From NCBI RefSeq assembly GCF_029212375.1, contig NZ_JARGNU010000001.1, forward strand, positions 1 to 64,000: a DNA stretch of 64,000 bases, given 5' to 3'. Positions 1 to 8,254 of this stretch are shown piece by piece. A model generated the notes under the pieces. The model did no database searches and was not told where the DNA came from. It saw nothing but the letters and a program-made list of their open reading frames with translations. The position numbers were made by a program, and so were the translations under genes. Each line of letters starts with the position of its first letter. The first letter of the stretch is position 1. The DNA comes from Zhongshania sp. (GTDB lineage: Bacteria > Pseudomonadota > Gammaproteobacteria > Pseudomonadales > Spongiibacteraceae).

Positions 1-224
1 AACATCTGGCGTGGTCTGTTGGTCAGAATACCCGAATGCAAATATTTCGATGCGGCAAGCCGTTTAACCGCGTGTTGTATTCCAAACTTACTTTGTAGGG
101 ATCTGATGTTTGTAGGGAATGTCAGGCTGAATTGTTCCCTTATAAGGTGATTAATTCGGTATAAGTAAGTTTTTTCAGTACAGATATCCCTAACAACTGA
201 ATCTACTCATGGAGAGTGTTAAAC

Positions 225-440
225 ATGAAAAAATTAATTTCAAATTTAAAGTCGACTCAAAGCAGCAAATTTTTAGTTGCGTTTTTTGTTATTGCTAGCG
301 CAATGTTTGCCGTCACCGCTTGTGAGAAAGGGCCAGCAGAGAAGGCGGGTGAAAGTATCGACCAAGGTGTAGAAAACACCAAAGACGCCTACCAAGAAGG
401 TGTTGAAGAAGTACAAGACGAAATGGACGACCACAGCTAA
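225..440 (+). CDS. small lipoprotein, function unknown
   Basis: This encodes about 71 residues starting MKKLISNLKS. A hydrophobic signal (about residues 17-32) ends in an AVTAC lipobox, so the mature product should be a small acylated lipoprotein. The remainder is short, charged and rich in Glu, Asp and Lys, probably a helix. I chose the ATG at 225 because GGAGAG (210-215) lies at good spacing; an upstream GTG at 216 is in frame but overlaps that site. A strong terminator follows at 492-539, so the gene looks monocistronic. It resembles the tiny entericidin-like lipoproteins in size and layout, but I do not recognise the family. Confidence 0.8.
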   Translation: MKKLISNLKSTQSSKFLVAFFVIASAMFAVTACEKGPAEKAGESIDQGVENTKDAYQEGVEEVQDEMDDHS

Positions 441-491
441 GCGTAGTTTGATCTGTTTCTCGTTTCGGCGTATTTGGATGCGCCGCTAATC

Positions 492-539
492 TCGGGCTGT
501 GTTAGGGCGTAATTGCTTAAAGCACAGCCCGATTTTTTT
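492..539 (+). terminator. rho-independent terminator
   Basis: A perfect 10-bp stem (TCGGGCTGTG at 492-501, CACAGCCCGA at 523-532) is followed by seven T residues (533-539). It sits between the small lipoprotein gene and the lipocalin gene and should end transcription of the former. The 21-nt loop is longer than usual. Confidence 0.85.
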
Positions 540-584
540 GTCTGTGATATTCTGTGCCCATAAATAATGTTTGTGGGGAAAAGA

Positions 585-1139
585 ATGCCTAAGCTTATTA
601 GCCTAGCCATGATGGTTTTACTAGTGGCATGCACCAAACTACCCAGTGGGGTAGAGGCCGTACAAGGCTTTGATAAAACCAAGTATCTGGGGAAGTGGTA
701 TGAAATTGCCCGTTTAGATCAGCGTTTTGAGGCGGGTTTAAGTCAGGTAACGGCTGAATATAGCCTGCGTGACGACGGTGGCATTCAGGTGGTTAATCGC
801 GGCTATTCTGCTGCCGATGGTGAGTGGCGAGAGGCCGAAGGGCGGGCTTACTTTGTTGGCGAGGAATCGACCGCCCATTTAAAAGTATCTTTTTTTGGTC
901 CGTTCTACTCTTCTTATGTCGCCTTTGAACTTGGCTATGACGAAGAAAATTCCCAATCAGAAAAATATCAGTACGCTTTTGTTAGCGGTTACAACAAATC
1001 TTACCTCTGGCTCCTAGCCAGAACTCCGATGGTTAGTGATGAGCTAATTAGTCGCTTTGTAAATAAGGCGCGATCACTGGGCTTTGATACTGGCAGTTTG
1101 CTGTATGTAAAACACCCAAAACCACTGGTGGAGAACTGA
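585..1139 (+). CDS. blc: outer-membrane lipocalin (Blc family)
   Basis: This is a bacterial lipocalin, a beta-barrel lipoprotein that binds fatty acids or lysophospholipids at the envelope. The N-terminus has a signal peptide with lipobox LLVAC. The mature part contains the family signature GKWYEIARLD near residue 30, an internal NRGY segment, and a C-terminal YLWLLARTP strand typical of Blc. Length (about 184 aa) matches the family. ATG 585 is preferred over the in-frame ATG at 567 because a GGGGAAAAG stretch lies just upstream and the signal peptide then begins directly. The next gene follows 50 nt later on the same strand. Confidence 0.9.
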   Translation: MPKLISLAMMVLLVACTKLPSGVEAVQGFDKTKYLGKWYEIARLDQRFEAGLSQVTAEYSLRDDGGIQVVNRGYSAADGEWREAEGRAYFVGEESTAHLKVSFFGPFYSSYVAFELGYDEENSQSEKYQYAFVSGYNKSYLWLLARTPMVSDELISRFVNKARSLGFDTGSLLYVKHPKPLVEN

Positions 1140-1189
1140 GTTGCTTGCACTGCTACGCCTCGGTAACAATGCTCGCCGCCCGAATATAA

Positions 1190-1927
1190 ATGGCCGTATC
1201 TTTGTCATCGCATAAATCACGCTTAGACCGTTTTATTAGTCGCCAGACTGGCATAAAGCGCGGTGACATTAGGGCGCTACTCGCGCAGCGGCGGGTGAGG
1301 GTAGATGGGCAAGTGGCCACTGATATAGCGCAGTTAATCACCCAGTTTTCCCATGTAAGTTTGGACGAATGCGCCCTGCAGGCGCAAAAGCCCGTGTACG
1401 TGATGCTTAATAAACCCGCCGGTGTAGTGAGTGCGACTAAAGACGAGGAGCATACGACGGTTATTGATTTGCTCGCGCGCGAGGATCGTTCGCAATTGCA
1501 TATTCCTGGCCGCCTAGACTTTAATTCGACAGGGCTATTATTGCTGACCAATGATGGTCATTGGTCGCGCCAGCTTAGCTTGCCAGAGCGCAATATTGAA
1601 AAAGTGTATACCGTTACGGTTGCTAAGCCGCTCACCGACGATTACGTGGCGGCCTTTGCGGCGGGTATGTATTTTGAGTACGAGAACGTCACTACGTTGC
1701 CAGCGCAATTACGAATTGTGTCTGACTATGTGGCAGAGGTGAGTTTGCGCGAGGGCCGCTACCATCAAATCAAACGCATGTTCGGCCGTTTCCAAAATGA
1801 GGTTTTAGCCCTGCATCGCCATCGCATCGGCAGCCTTGAATTAGATTTAAGTTTGGCGCCGGGCGAAAGCCGCGATTTAGCACTCAGTGAGCTTGCGGCT
1901 TTAGCTGCGAGCGAACTCGGTTTGTAG
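1190..1927 (+). CDS. rsuA: 16S rRNA pseudouridine synthase, RsuA/RluB family
   Basis: This protein isomerises a uridine in rRNA. An N-terminal S4-type RNA-binding region (about residues 10-60, with RRVRVDGQVA) is followed by a catalytic domain carrying GRLDFNSTGLLLLTNDG, where the Asp of GRLD is the catalytic residue, and by the late EGRYHQIKRMFG motif. At 245 aa with a single S4 domain and a short C-terminus it fits RsuA (16S U516) better than RluB or RluF, but the subfamily is inferred. The ATG is clear, although I see no strong Shine-Dalgarno site. Confidence 0.9.
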   Translation: MAVSLSSHKSRLDRFISRQTGIKRGDIRALLAQRRVRVDGQVATDIAQLITQFSHVSLDECALQAQKPVYVMLNKPAGVVSATKDEEHTTVIDLLAREDRSQLHIPGRLDFNSTGLLLLTNDGHWSRQLSLPERNIEKVYTVTVAKPLTDDYVAAFAAGMYFEYENVTTLPAQLRIVSDYVAEVSLREGRYHQIKRMFGRFQNEVLALHRHRIGSLELDLSLAPGESRDLALSELAALAASELGL

Positions 1928-2009
1928 CATCTCCCGCCTCGCGTCAAGCGTGCTGCAAACTGCTTTATACTGCGACCTTAGAAAAGCCTGTAATCACAAC
2001 TCGGAGCCT

Positions 2010-4553
2010 ATGCCAAGCATGGCTAACTTACCTATTGAAGCCCTAATTCCCGATATTCGCCGCGTCTTAGCGAGCGCAGATGAATTAGTGCTGGAGGCGC
2101 CGCCCGGCGCCGGTAAAACCACGCGGGTGCCACTGGCTTTGCTGGCGGAACCTTGGTTAGCCGATCAGCGAATTCTGCTGTTGGAACCCCGCCGTATTGC
2201 GGCGCGCTCGGCGGCAGAACGTATGGCCGAGGTCTTGGGTGAGCGGGTCGGGCAAACCGTGGGCTATCGTATGCGCATGGACAGCGCGATAAGTGAGCGA
2301 ACCCGAATCGAAGTGGTTACCGAGGGCGTGCTAACCCGCATGCTGCAAGACGATCCCTCGTTGGCAGGCATTGGCCTGCTAATTTTTGATGAATTTCACG
2401 AGCGCAGCCTCGATGCGGATTTAGGTTTGGCGTTAACACTAGAGGGGCGCAGCCTGTTTGGCGATTTGCGCGACCGCCCGCTTAAGATTTTGTTGATGTC
2501 GGCGACCTTGGATGGTGACCGTATTGCCGATCTTTTCAACACGGAAGCAGAGTCTGCCGCGACAGTGTTGCGCAGCGAAGGCCGTCAGTACCCAGTGAGT
2601 TTGCGCTACGCTGAGCCGTATCGGTTTGACCAAAACACAGTGGATCGGGTGTGTCGAATAGTTTTGGATGCACTGCGTGATGAGCAGGGCAGTATCCTCG
2701 TATTTTTGCCTGGTCAGGGCGAGATCCGGCGCTGCGCGATGAACTTGGCAAATAGCGTTGGCGACGATGTTATAGTCGCCCCGCTGTATGGCGATTTAAG
2801 CTTGGCAGACCAGCGCTTGGCCATTGCGCCGTCGCCGGCGGGCCATCGAAAAGTGGTATTGGCCACCAGTATTGCTGAAAGCAGTTTGACTATTGATGGT
2901 ATTCGCGTGGTGGTCGACAGTGGCTTGGCGCGGGTGCCAGCGTTTGATCCTCGCACCGGTATGACGCGGCTGAATACCAAGCGCCTGTCCAAGGCCTCGT
3001 CTCAGCAGCGCGCTGGTCGAGCGGGGCGTTTAAGTGAAGGCGTGTGTTACCGGCTGTGGAGCGAGTCGCAGCAGCATGAGTTGGCGGCCTATAATGAGCC
3101 CGAAATTTTGCAAGCCGATTTAAGTGCGCTGGCTTTGCAATTGCTGCGCTGGGGCATCGCCGACCCCACGCAATTAACATGGTTAGATTTGCCGCCTGCC
3201 GCCGCCTACCAGCAAGCTTTGGACTTACTGGTCGACTTGGGCGCGCTAGTACAACGGGATGATCGCCTGCAAATTACCCCACACGGCGAGGCTATGGCTG
3301 GGCTGCCAGTGCATCCGCGGTTAGCGCATATGTTACTAAAGGGTCGTGAACTCGGATCGGCGCCCTTGGCCTGCGCTATTGCCGCCTTGCTGGGCGAGCG
3401 AGATTTTGGTCCCCGCGACAATGCCGATATGCAATCTCGCTTGGCAGTATTGCAAGGTGAGCAGCGCGCCGAACGCCAGCAGCAAGGTATTGTCGCGCGC
3501 TTAAAAAAGCAGCAGCAACAGTACGCCAGAATATTGGAGCGTAGCGGCGGGGCGAAAGGTGCCCCAGTGGATATTGATCCGGCGGTGCTGCTGGCCTACG
3601 CCTACCCCGATCGTATTGCTAAACAACGTCGCGAGCGCGGCCGCGACTATGTGCTAAGTAATGGCCGCGCCGCCAGCTTGAGTGAGGCGGATGCACTAAA
3701 TGCTGCGCCATGGTTGGTGGTTGCCAGCTTGGGGGGCACGGCGGGCGGGCGCAGCGATTATATTCAGCTCGCGGCAGCGCTAAATCCAGCGCATTTTAGT
3801 GGATTATTGGCAAGTCGCGTACACGCGGTTGAACGGGCCGACTGGAATGATGCCAAGGGTCGCTTTATTGCTGAGCGCAGTCATTTAGTTGGCAGCCTAG
3901 TTTGGCAGCGAGAAATTCTGAGCACAATTTCACTTGAGCAAAAGACCGAGGCGCTACTTGCCTTTGTGCAGCGTCGAGGTCTAGTGGTGTTTGAGTGGCC
4001 CGATCACGTTCAGCAATGGCGGGCGCGAGTGATGTTGGCCGCGCAATTGAATTGTCCGCCCGGTGGCTGGCCTGATTTATGTGATGATGCTTTGTTGAGC
4101 ACGGTCGCTGCGTGGTTGGCGCCGTATTTATCTGGCGTTAATTCATTAAATGATTTTAAGCGCTTGGATGTGGGTGAGATTTTGGCGGCGACGCTTGATT
4201 GGCCCCAGCGCAAGGCGCTGGATAGCTTGTTTCCCGAGCGCTTTGCGGTGCCGTCAGGTTCTAATATTCGAATTGATTACAGCCAGAACCCGCCGGTGCT
4301 GGCGGTAAAGCTGCAAGAGATGTTTGGCTGCACAGTGAACCCTGCGGTAGGTAATGGCCGCCAGCGTTTATTGCTCCATCTGTTGTCACCAGCGCGTAGG
4401 CCTCTGCAAGTTACTCAAGATTTAGCGGGGTTTTGGCAGGGTAGTTATCACGATGTTAAGAAGGAAATGAAGGGGCGCTATCCCAAACATCCATGGCCGG
4501 ATAATCCGCTAGAGAGTTTGCCCACGGCGCGGCTTAAACCCCGCGGGACATAA
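2010..4553 (+). CDS. hrpB: ATP-dependent RNA helicase HrpB
   Basis: This is a DEAH-box helicase of about 847 aa, the usual HrpB length. Walker A is GAGKTT near residue 33, the DEAH-type motif II reads DEFHE near residue 127, motif III is SAT, and motif VI is QRAGRAGR. The long C-terminal extension with PWPDNPL near the end is typical of HrpB. An open frame reaches a GTG at 1950, but ATG 2010, with CGGAG just upstream, gives the expected N-terminus; ATG 2019 is also possible. HrpB is widespread in proteobacteria and its substrate is poorly defined. A terminator follows immediately. Confidence 0.93.
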   Translation: MPSMANLPIEALIPDIRRVLASADELVLEAPPGAGKTTRVPLALLAEPWLADQRILLLEPRRIAARSAAERMAEVLGERVGQTVGYRMRMDSAISERTRIEVVTEGVLTRMLQDDPSLAGIGLLIFDEFHERSLDADLGLALTLEGRSLFGDLRDRPLKILLMSATLDGDRIADLFNTEAESAATVLRSEGRQYPVSLRYAEPYRFDQNTVDRVCRIVLDALRDEQGSILVFLPGQGEIRRCAMNLANSVGDDVIVAPLYGDLSLADQRLAIAPSPAGHRKVVLATSIAESSLTIDGIRVVVDSGLARVPAFDPRTGMTRLNTKRLSKASSQQRAGRAGRLSEGVCYRLWSESQQHELAAYNEPEILQADLSALALQLLRWGIADPTQLTWLDLPPAAAYQQALDLLVDLGALVQRDDRLQITPHGEAMAGLPVHPRLAHMLLKGRELGSAPLACAIAALLGERDFGPRDNADMQSRLAVLQGEQRAERQQQGIVARLKKQQQQYARILERSGGAKGAPVDIDPAVLLAYAYPDRIAKQRRERGRDYVLSNGRAASLSEADALNAAPWLVVASLGGTAGGRSDYIQLAAALNPAHFSGLLASRVHAVERADWNDAKGRFIAERSHLVGSLVWQREILSTISLEQKTEALLAFVQRRGLVVFEWPDHVQQWRARVMLAAQLNCPPGGWPDLCDDALLSTVAAWLAPYLSGVNSLNDFKRLDVGEILAATLDWPQRKALDSLFPERFAVPSGSNIRIDYSQNPPVLAVKLQEMFGCTVNPAVGNGRQRLLLHLLSPARRPLQVTQDLAGFWQGSYHDVKKEMKGRYPKHPWPDNPLESLPTARLKPRGT

Positions 4554-4558
4554 ACTAA

Positions 4559-4584
4559 AAAACCGCCGGATTAACGGCGGTTTT
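4559..4584. terminator. bidirectional terminator between hrpB and porin
   Basis: CCGCCG (4563-4568), a 6-nt loop and CGGCGG (4575-4580) form a stem flanked by A residues on the left and TTTT on the right, so it can act on both strands. It lies between the convergent ends of hrpB and the porin gene. Confidence 0.85.
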
Positions 4585-4610
4585 AAGACGTTGCATGGGA
4601 TCGTTTGAAA

Positions 4611-5405
4611 TTAGAAACGCACAGCGGCGCCGAGTAAAATGCCGTCGGCATCGGCGTCATTATTATTTTCTTCGATACTGGAGTCAAAAATCGACGCGTA
4701 AAGCTCGATTTGCGGGTTGGGGAAGAAACTAGCATCAATACTGATTGTGTCGCTAGAGGCGTCACCTACATCGGTGATGCCAGCGTTTACGCCTATACCG
4801 AACATGGTATTGAAGTAGTATGTGCCGCCAACAGCGATTTGATAGCCACTATCGTTGTCGGTGTCGATATAGCCAACAGCCACGTCATAGGCAACAGACG
4901 CGCCTTGGTTCAGGGGGTTCACGCCGTGAAAGGCGACGTCGAGGTAGTCTACGTCGGCGTTGTCGTCATCTTCTGTGGTGTAACTTACAACAACATCAGT
5001 ATTGTCGTTTAAATAAGTACCCACACCGACGCGGATAGAATCTGCATCTGAGTTGCCAGTATCTACTGTAGTCCAATCGGCTTCGATAATGAGCTTAGTT
5101 GCAGTAACAAAGCGACCGCCAATATTGGTGGTTTCGATTTCGTCTGCATTTGCAAAGTCTGGTTCAATACTGAGAAAGTTGAAATTGACGAAAGAAGACT
5201 TGTCGAGGAAGCTGGCTTCTGCCAACGGGCCTTTGCTGGTATCAACTTTATCAAAATGGAATTCACCCGCGATGCCAAAACCGTCGTAGTCGGTGTTGGC
5301 TGCCTCGCCTTGGGTATACACCGCGCCGAGTTCAAATTGATAGTCGGCATAGGCGTGGCTGGTTGCCAAAATTGCGATGGCACTGGCTAATAGCGTCTTT
5401 TTCAT
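4611..5405 (-). CDS. putative outer-membrane porin
   Basis: This is a 264-aa exported protein. The Sec signal peptide (MKKTLLASAI, cleavage near SHAYA-DY) is followed by alternating polar and hydrophobic strands rich in Asp, Gly and Tyr, and the chain ends in LLGAAVRF, a terminal Phe as in BamA-inserted barrels. It resembles the unnamed putative-porin family common in marine gammaproteobacteria. Mature length suggests about 12 strands. A 20-bp perfect inverted repeat lies about 85 bp upstream of the start. Transported solute cannot be inferred. Confidence 0.8.
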   Translation of the reverse strand: MKKTLLASAIAILATSHAYADYQFELGAVYTQGEAANTDYDGFGIAGEFHFDKVDTSKGPLAEASFLDKSSFVNFNFLSIEPDFANADEIETTNIGGRFVTATKLIIEADWTTVDTGNSDADSIRVGVGTYLNDNTDVVVSYTTEDDDNADVDYLDVAFHGVNPLNQGASVAYDVAVGYIDTDNDSGYQIAVGGTYYFNTMFGIGVNAGITDVGDASSDTISIDASFFPNPQIELYASIFDSSIEENNNDADADGILLGAAVRF

Positions 5406-5490
5406 TTACTACATCCCCGTTATGAACAGTTGTCCGCCAATGTAAACTTGGCTAATGACAAACTCTTTATGATTGTGTGACGTTTTAAAC

Positions 5491-5552
5491 ACCTCTCTTG
5501 CACCATTATTAAGCTATATTTTTGTTTTGCTCAATAATGGTGCAAGAGAGGT
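5491..5552. repeat. perfect 20-bp inverted repeat, 22-nt loop
   Basis: The left arm 5491-5510 (ACCTCTCTTGCACC...) is exactly complementary to the right arm 5533-5552. No T-run follows either arm directly, so it is not a standard terminator. It is upstream of the porin gene (start 5405) and downstream of the aldolase-like gene (end 5652), in an otherwise empty 246-bp gap. It could be a 5'-UTR structure, a regulator site with widely spaced half-sites, or a non-coding RNA. Confidence 0.85.
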
Positions 5553-5651
5553 TAGCACAAGCTTTTTAATTTAAATACCGTCGTACCTTGGAATTTTGGG
5601 GGTTAAATTTTGGAGGTATTAGACCGCTTGTGAGGGGGGCGCAAATTTGAC

Positions 5652-6296
5652 TTAATCTTGTTGGCTGTAGTCGGCATAGCGGCTTAGCACCTCAGCCATC
5701 TCCGCCTGATTAAGAATAATGGGTTCGCCACCTTGCAGGCTTAAATAATAGTTGGCGGCCAATTCTTCGATGTCTTTAGCAAGTGCCAAGGCGCGCAGCG
5801 GATCTGCTGCATAAGCAATTTGGCCGTGATTGGCCATTAGGCAGGCGCGGCGTTGTTGCAGCGCAGTGCTAACGTAGGCAGACAGCTCCTGAGTGCCATA
5901 TGCGGCATATTGGGCGCAGGGAATTGAGTCGCCACCGGCGATGGCAACCATGTAGTGAAAGGCCGGAATGGCGCGACGCTGGCAAGCGAGCACCGTGGCG
6001 TAGCGCGAGTGGCAGTGAACAATACCACCAGCTTCGGGGTGGTCGAGGTAAACCTGCCAGTGCATGCGCCATTCGCTAGAAGGCTTGCGCTGATTCTTGG
6101 GGATTTCGCCATCACTGTCGATATAGACAAGATCGCCGGGGCGAGTATTGCCGGCTAGCTGGCCGCTGGCTGAGATTAGCATGCCGCCATCGGCGGTGCG
6201 CACCGAGGCGTTACCGCTCGCGCCAGGGCTTAGGTTGCTATTGCTCATGCCGTGTAGGGCGGCAACCAGCTGGGAACGCTCTACAGTGAAGGCCAT
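5652..6296 (-). CDS. class II aldolase/adducin family protein
   Basis: This is a 214-aa member of the Zn-dependent class II aldolase fold (FucA/AraD/MtnB-like). Visible motifs are a glycine-rich phosphate-binding GNASVR near residue 28, SSEWRMH with the likely catalytic Glu, HCHS (two Zn-ligand His) and NHG in ANHGQIAY (third ligand). Its start overlaps the htpX stop by one base (TAATG), which suggests translational coupling. The substrate, a sugar phosphate or methylthioribulose phosphate, cannot be decided; no methionine-salvage genes are nearby. Confidence 0.85.
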   Translation of the reverse strand: MAFTVERSQLVAALHGMSNSNLSPGASGNASVRTADGGMLISASGQLAGNTRPGDLVYIDSDGEIPKNQRKPSSEWRMHWQVYLDHPEAGGIVHCHSRYATVLACQRRAIPAFHYMVAIAGGDSIPCAQYAAYGTQELSAYVSTALQQRRACLMANHGQIAYAADPLRALALAKDIEELAANYYLSLQGGEPIILNQAEMAEVLSRYADYSQQD

Positions 6297-7183
6297 TATT
6301 GGCCATTCCGCAGGGCTTGGATGCGTTTTTCGAGTGGCGGGTGTGAGCTAAATAACGCGGCCAAATCGGACTTGCTCTGGCTGCTTATACCAAAGGCGCT
6401 CATTTCGCCTGGCAGGTCAGTGGGCAGCCCTTGTTGGGCTTGCAGGCGCTGTAGGGCGGCGATCATATCTTGGCGTCCGGCTAGGCTAGCGCCGGCGGCG
6501 TCGGCGCGAAATTCTCGCCAGCGCGAAAACCACATCACAATGGTCGAGGCCAAAATACCCAAGACCATCTCGGCGATAAAGGTGGTGATATAAAACGCAA
6601 TGCCGTGGCCGCGCTCGGTTTTAAATACCGTGCGGTCAACGGTGTGGCCGATAATTCGCGCAAAAAACATCACAAAGGTGTTCACAACCCCTTGGATCAG
6701 GGTCAGAGTAATCATATCGCCGTTGGCAACATGGCCAATCTCGTGGGCGAGTACGGCGCGTACTTCGTTGCGCCGCATTTGCTGCAGTAAGCCCTCAGAT
6801 ACCGCCACTAAGGCGGCGTTGCGGTTCCAGCCGGTGGCAAAAGCATTAGCCGACGGTGAGGGAAATATCGCGACCTCGGGCATGCCAATACCGGCCTTTT
6901 GAGCAAGCTCGGCCACGGTTTCTAGCAACCAGCGTTCGTCGTTGGTGCTAGGAGTTGTGATGACTTGCGCATGGGTTGCCCGTTTGGCCATCCATTTAGA
7001 AATTAGTAGCGAGATCAGCGAGCCACTCATGCCAAACACTGCGCAGAAGATCAGCAGCGATGAGAGGTTGAGGTCGATGCCATTGCTAGCCATGATGCTT
7101 TCTACACCGAGTAGGCTCAGCGTAATACTCGCAACTAAAACAATGGCTAAGTTGGTGGCAAGAAATAAGAGAATTCGCATCAT
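6296..7183 (-). CDS. htpX: membrane zinc protease HtpX
   Basis: HtpX is an inner-membrane M48 metalloprotease that degrades misfolded membrane proteins. The sequence (295 aa) begins [15 protein letters not shown] as in E. coli, has two N-terminal transmembrane segments, the zinc motif HEIGH at residues 147-151, two more membrane segments around 160-200, the third-ligand region [13 protein letters not shown], and the C-terminal [18 protein letters not shown] lies 8 nt upstream of the ATG. It is third in a minus-strand run with a DnaJ-domain protein and a hypothetical gene, a grouping that suggests a protein-quality role. Confidence 0.95.
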   Translation of the reverse strand: MMRILLFLATNLAIVLVASITLSLLGVESIMASNGIDLNLSSLLIFCAVFGMSGSLISLLISKWMAKRATHAQVITTPSTNDERWLLETVAELAQKAGIGMPEVAIFPSPSANAFATGWNRNAALVAVSEGLLQQMRRNEVRAVLAHEIGHVANGDMITLTLIQGVVNTFVMFFARIIGHTVDRTVFKTERGHGIAFYITTFIAEMVLGILASTIVMWFSRWREFRADAAGASLAGRQDMIAALQRLQAQQGLPTDLPGEMSAFGISSQSKSDLAALFSSHPPLEKRIQALRNGQ

Positions 7184-7246
7184 GGCGCAGACTTCCGGTG
7201 TGTTAAGGACGACTATTAGATGGTGGCGGAGCGAGTCAGTTTCAAG

Positions 7247-7582
7247 CTATTGAGCGGAAATATCGTCTTGCCCTAAATTAAGCTGGTCAGCCGCTGCTAG
7301 CTCTGCGGTTTCGGCCACCGCAATGTCGCCATCCCTAGGCTCGGCAAGTGCTGGAATAGGCGGCCCAGCCTTTACAATCGGCTGTTTGCTGTCGTCGAGC
7401 TCGCATTCTAGGGGTTGTGCACGCAGGTAGATATCTTTACTGCTTTGCTCAAAAATCACATTGACCGCTTCATCGCGGTGAACGGTGCGAAACAGTAAGC
7501 GCCGGTCGCGGCCATCGAGCCACTGTTGCTGTTTGCCAAGGTAATGGCCGTGCTGATTTTGAATGACGAAAATAGTGGTCAT
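7247..7582 (-). CDS. conserved-looking hypothetical protein
   Basis: This is a 111-aa cytoplasmic protein starting MTTIFVIQNQHGHYLGKQQQWLDG. The first 45 residues look like a small beta domain with a conserved HGHYLGK / WLDGRD pattern; the C-terminal half is acidic and Ala-rich with no visible fold. There is no signal peptide or membrane segment. It sits 72 nt after the DnaJ-domain gene and 63 nt before htpX on the same strand, so it is probably co-transcribed. I recognise no function. Confidence 0.7.
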   Translation of the reverse strand: MTTIFVIQNQHGHYLGKQQQWLDGRDRRLLFRTVHRDEAVNVIFEQSSKDIYLRAQPLECELDDSKQPIVKAGPPIPALAEPRDGDIAVAETAELAAADQLNLGQDDISAQ

Positions 7583-7654
7583 TGAAGCCCTTGTCTGGAA
7601 ATAACGGCGGGCGCTGATTTTACCGTGTTTGCCCGCGCGGGTGAACCTGCCGTT

Positions 7655-8158
7655 TCAGCGGCCGCGCTTGCCGAGCAAGACGTCTTTGGCGTCGTTAATC
7701 TGGCTGGCCAGAAAATCGTTGCCGCCGCGATCGGGGTGAAATTTCTGCATTAGCTTGCGATGAGCCGCAATAATCTCTTCATTGCTGGCGTCAGCGCTCA
7801 GGCCAAGTACCGCCAGTGCTTGGCTTTTGTTCATGCTCGTGCTGGGGCGCGGTGGTGGCGCTTGCTCGTCCTGTTGCGAGCCTTGCTCCCGGTTATTACT
7901 GCCGGCATTGCCATTCAGGCGATGGTATATATGCTTTAGAATATATTGGCGAACAAAGGGCAGGGCGCCACCTATAAGGCCGGCAATCCAAGGAACGCGG
8001 CCGGTTAACGACAGTAATACCAGTGCCGCGGCCGCCAAGCCAACGACCAAACTTACATAATATCCGCGGCGTTGATTGGCGGGTTTGTTTTGTACGGTTT
8101 TTACAAATTGATAAATGCCATAGAGAATTAGCACGGCAAAAAGCAAACGTATTATCAT
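7655..8158 (-). CDS. membrane-anchored DnaJ-domain protein
   Basis: The product of about 167 aa starts MIIRLLFAVLILYG. One N-terminal membrane segment is followed by a second hydrophobic stretch (VSLVVGLAAAALVLLSL) and a C-terminal J domain with the HPD motif in KFHPDRGG. This makes it a type III J protein that could recruit DnaK at the inner membrane. A longer frame opens at 8254, but ATG 8158, preceded by AAGGACTTAGA, gives a proper start and leaves room for a promoter shared with the divergent gene at 8255. It heads the run that contains htpX. Confidence 0.88.
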   Translation of the reverse strand: MIIRLLFAVLILYGIYQFVKTVQNKPANQRRGYYVSLVVGLAAAALVLLSLTGRVPWIAGLIGGALPFVRQYILKHIYHRLNGNAGSNNREQGSQQDEQAPPPRPSTSMNKSQALAVLGLSADASNEEIIAAHRKLMQKFHPDRGGNDFLASQINDAKDVLLGKRGR

Positions 8159-8254
8159 TCTAAGTCCTTGCTGGGGTGCATTTGCCGGTGCAGCCGCTAC
8201 CCGCGATTTAAGCTGTGCTAAAGTATAAAGCCTTGTGGGCTCCAGACCCATCAA

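Noticed and set aside
92-118. Direct repeat TTTGTAGGGA at 92 and 109
   Set aside because: Only two 10-bp copies in non-coding sequence with no promoter fit; could easily be chance.
4710-5038. Plus-strand frames opposite the porin gene
   Set aside because: The porin has a signal peptide and a barrel-type C-terminus; the opposite frames are Arg- or Val-rich shadows.
5491-5552. Reading the 20-bp inverted repeat as a terminator
   Set aside because: Neither strand has a T-run directly after the stem and the loop is long; kept as a repeat of unknown role.
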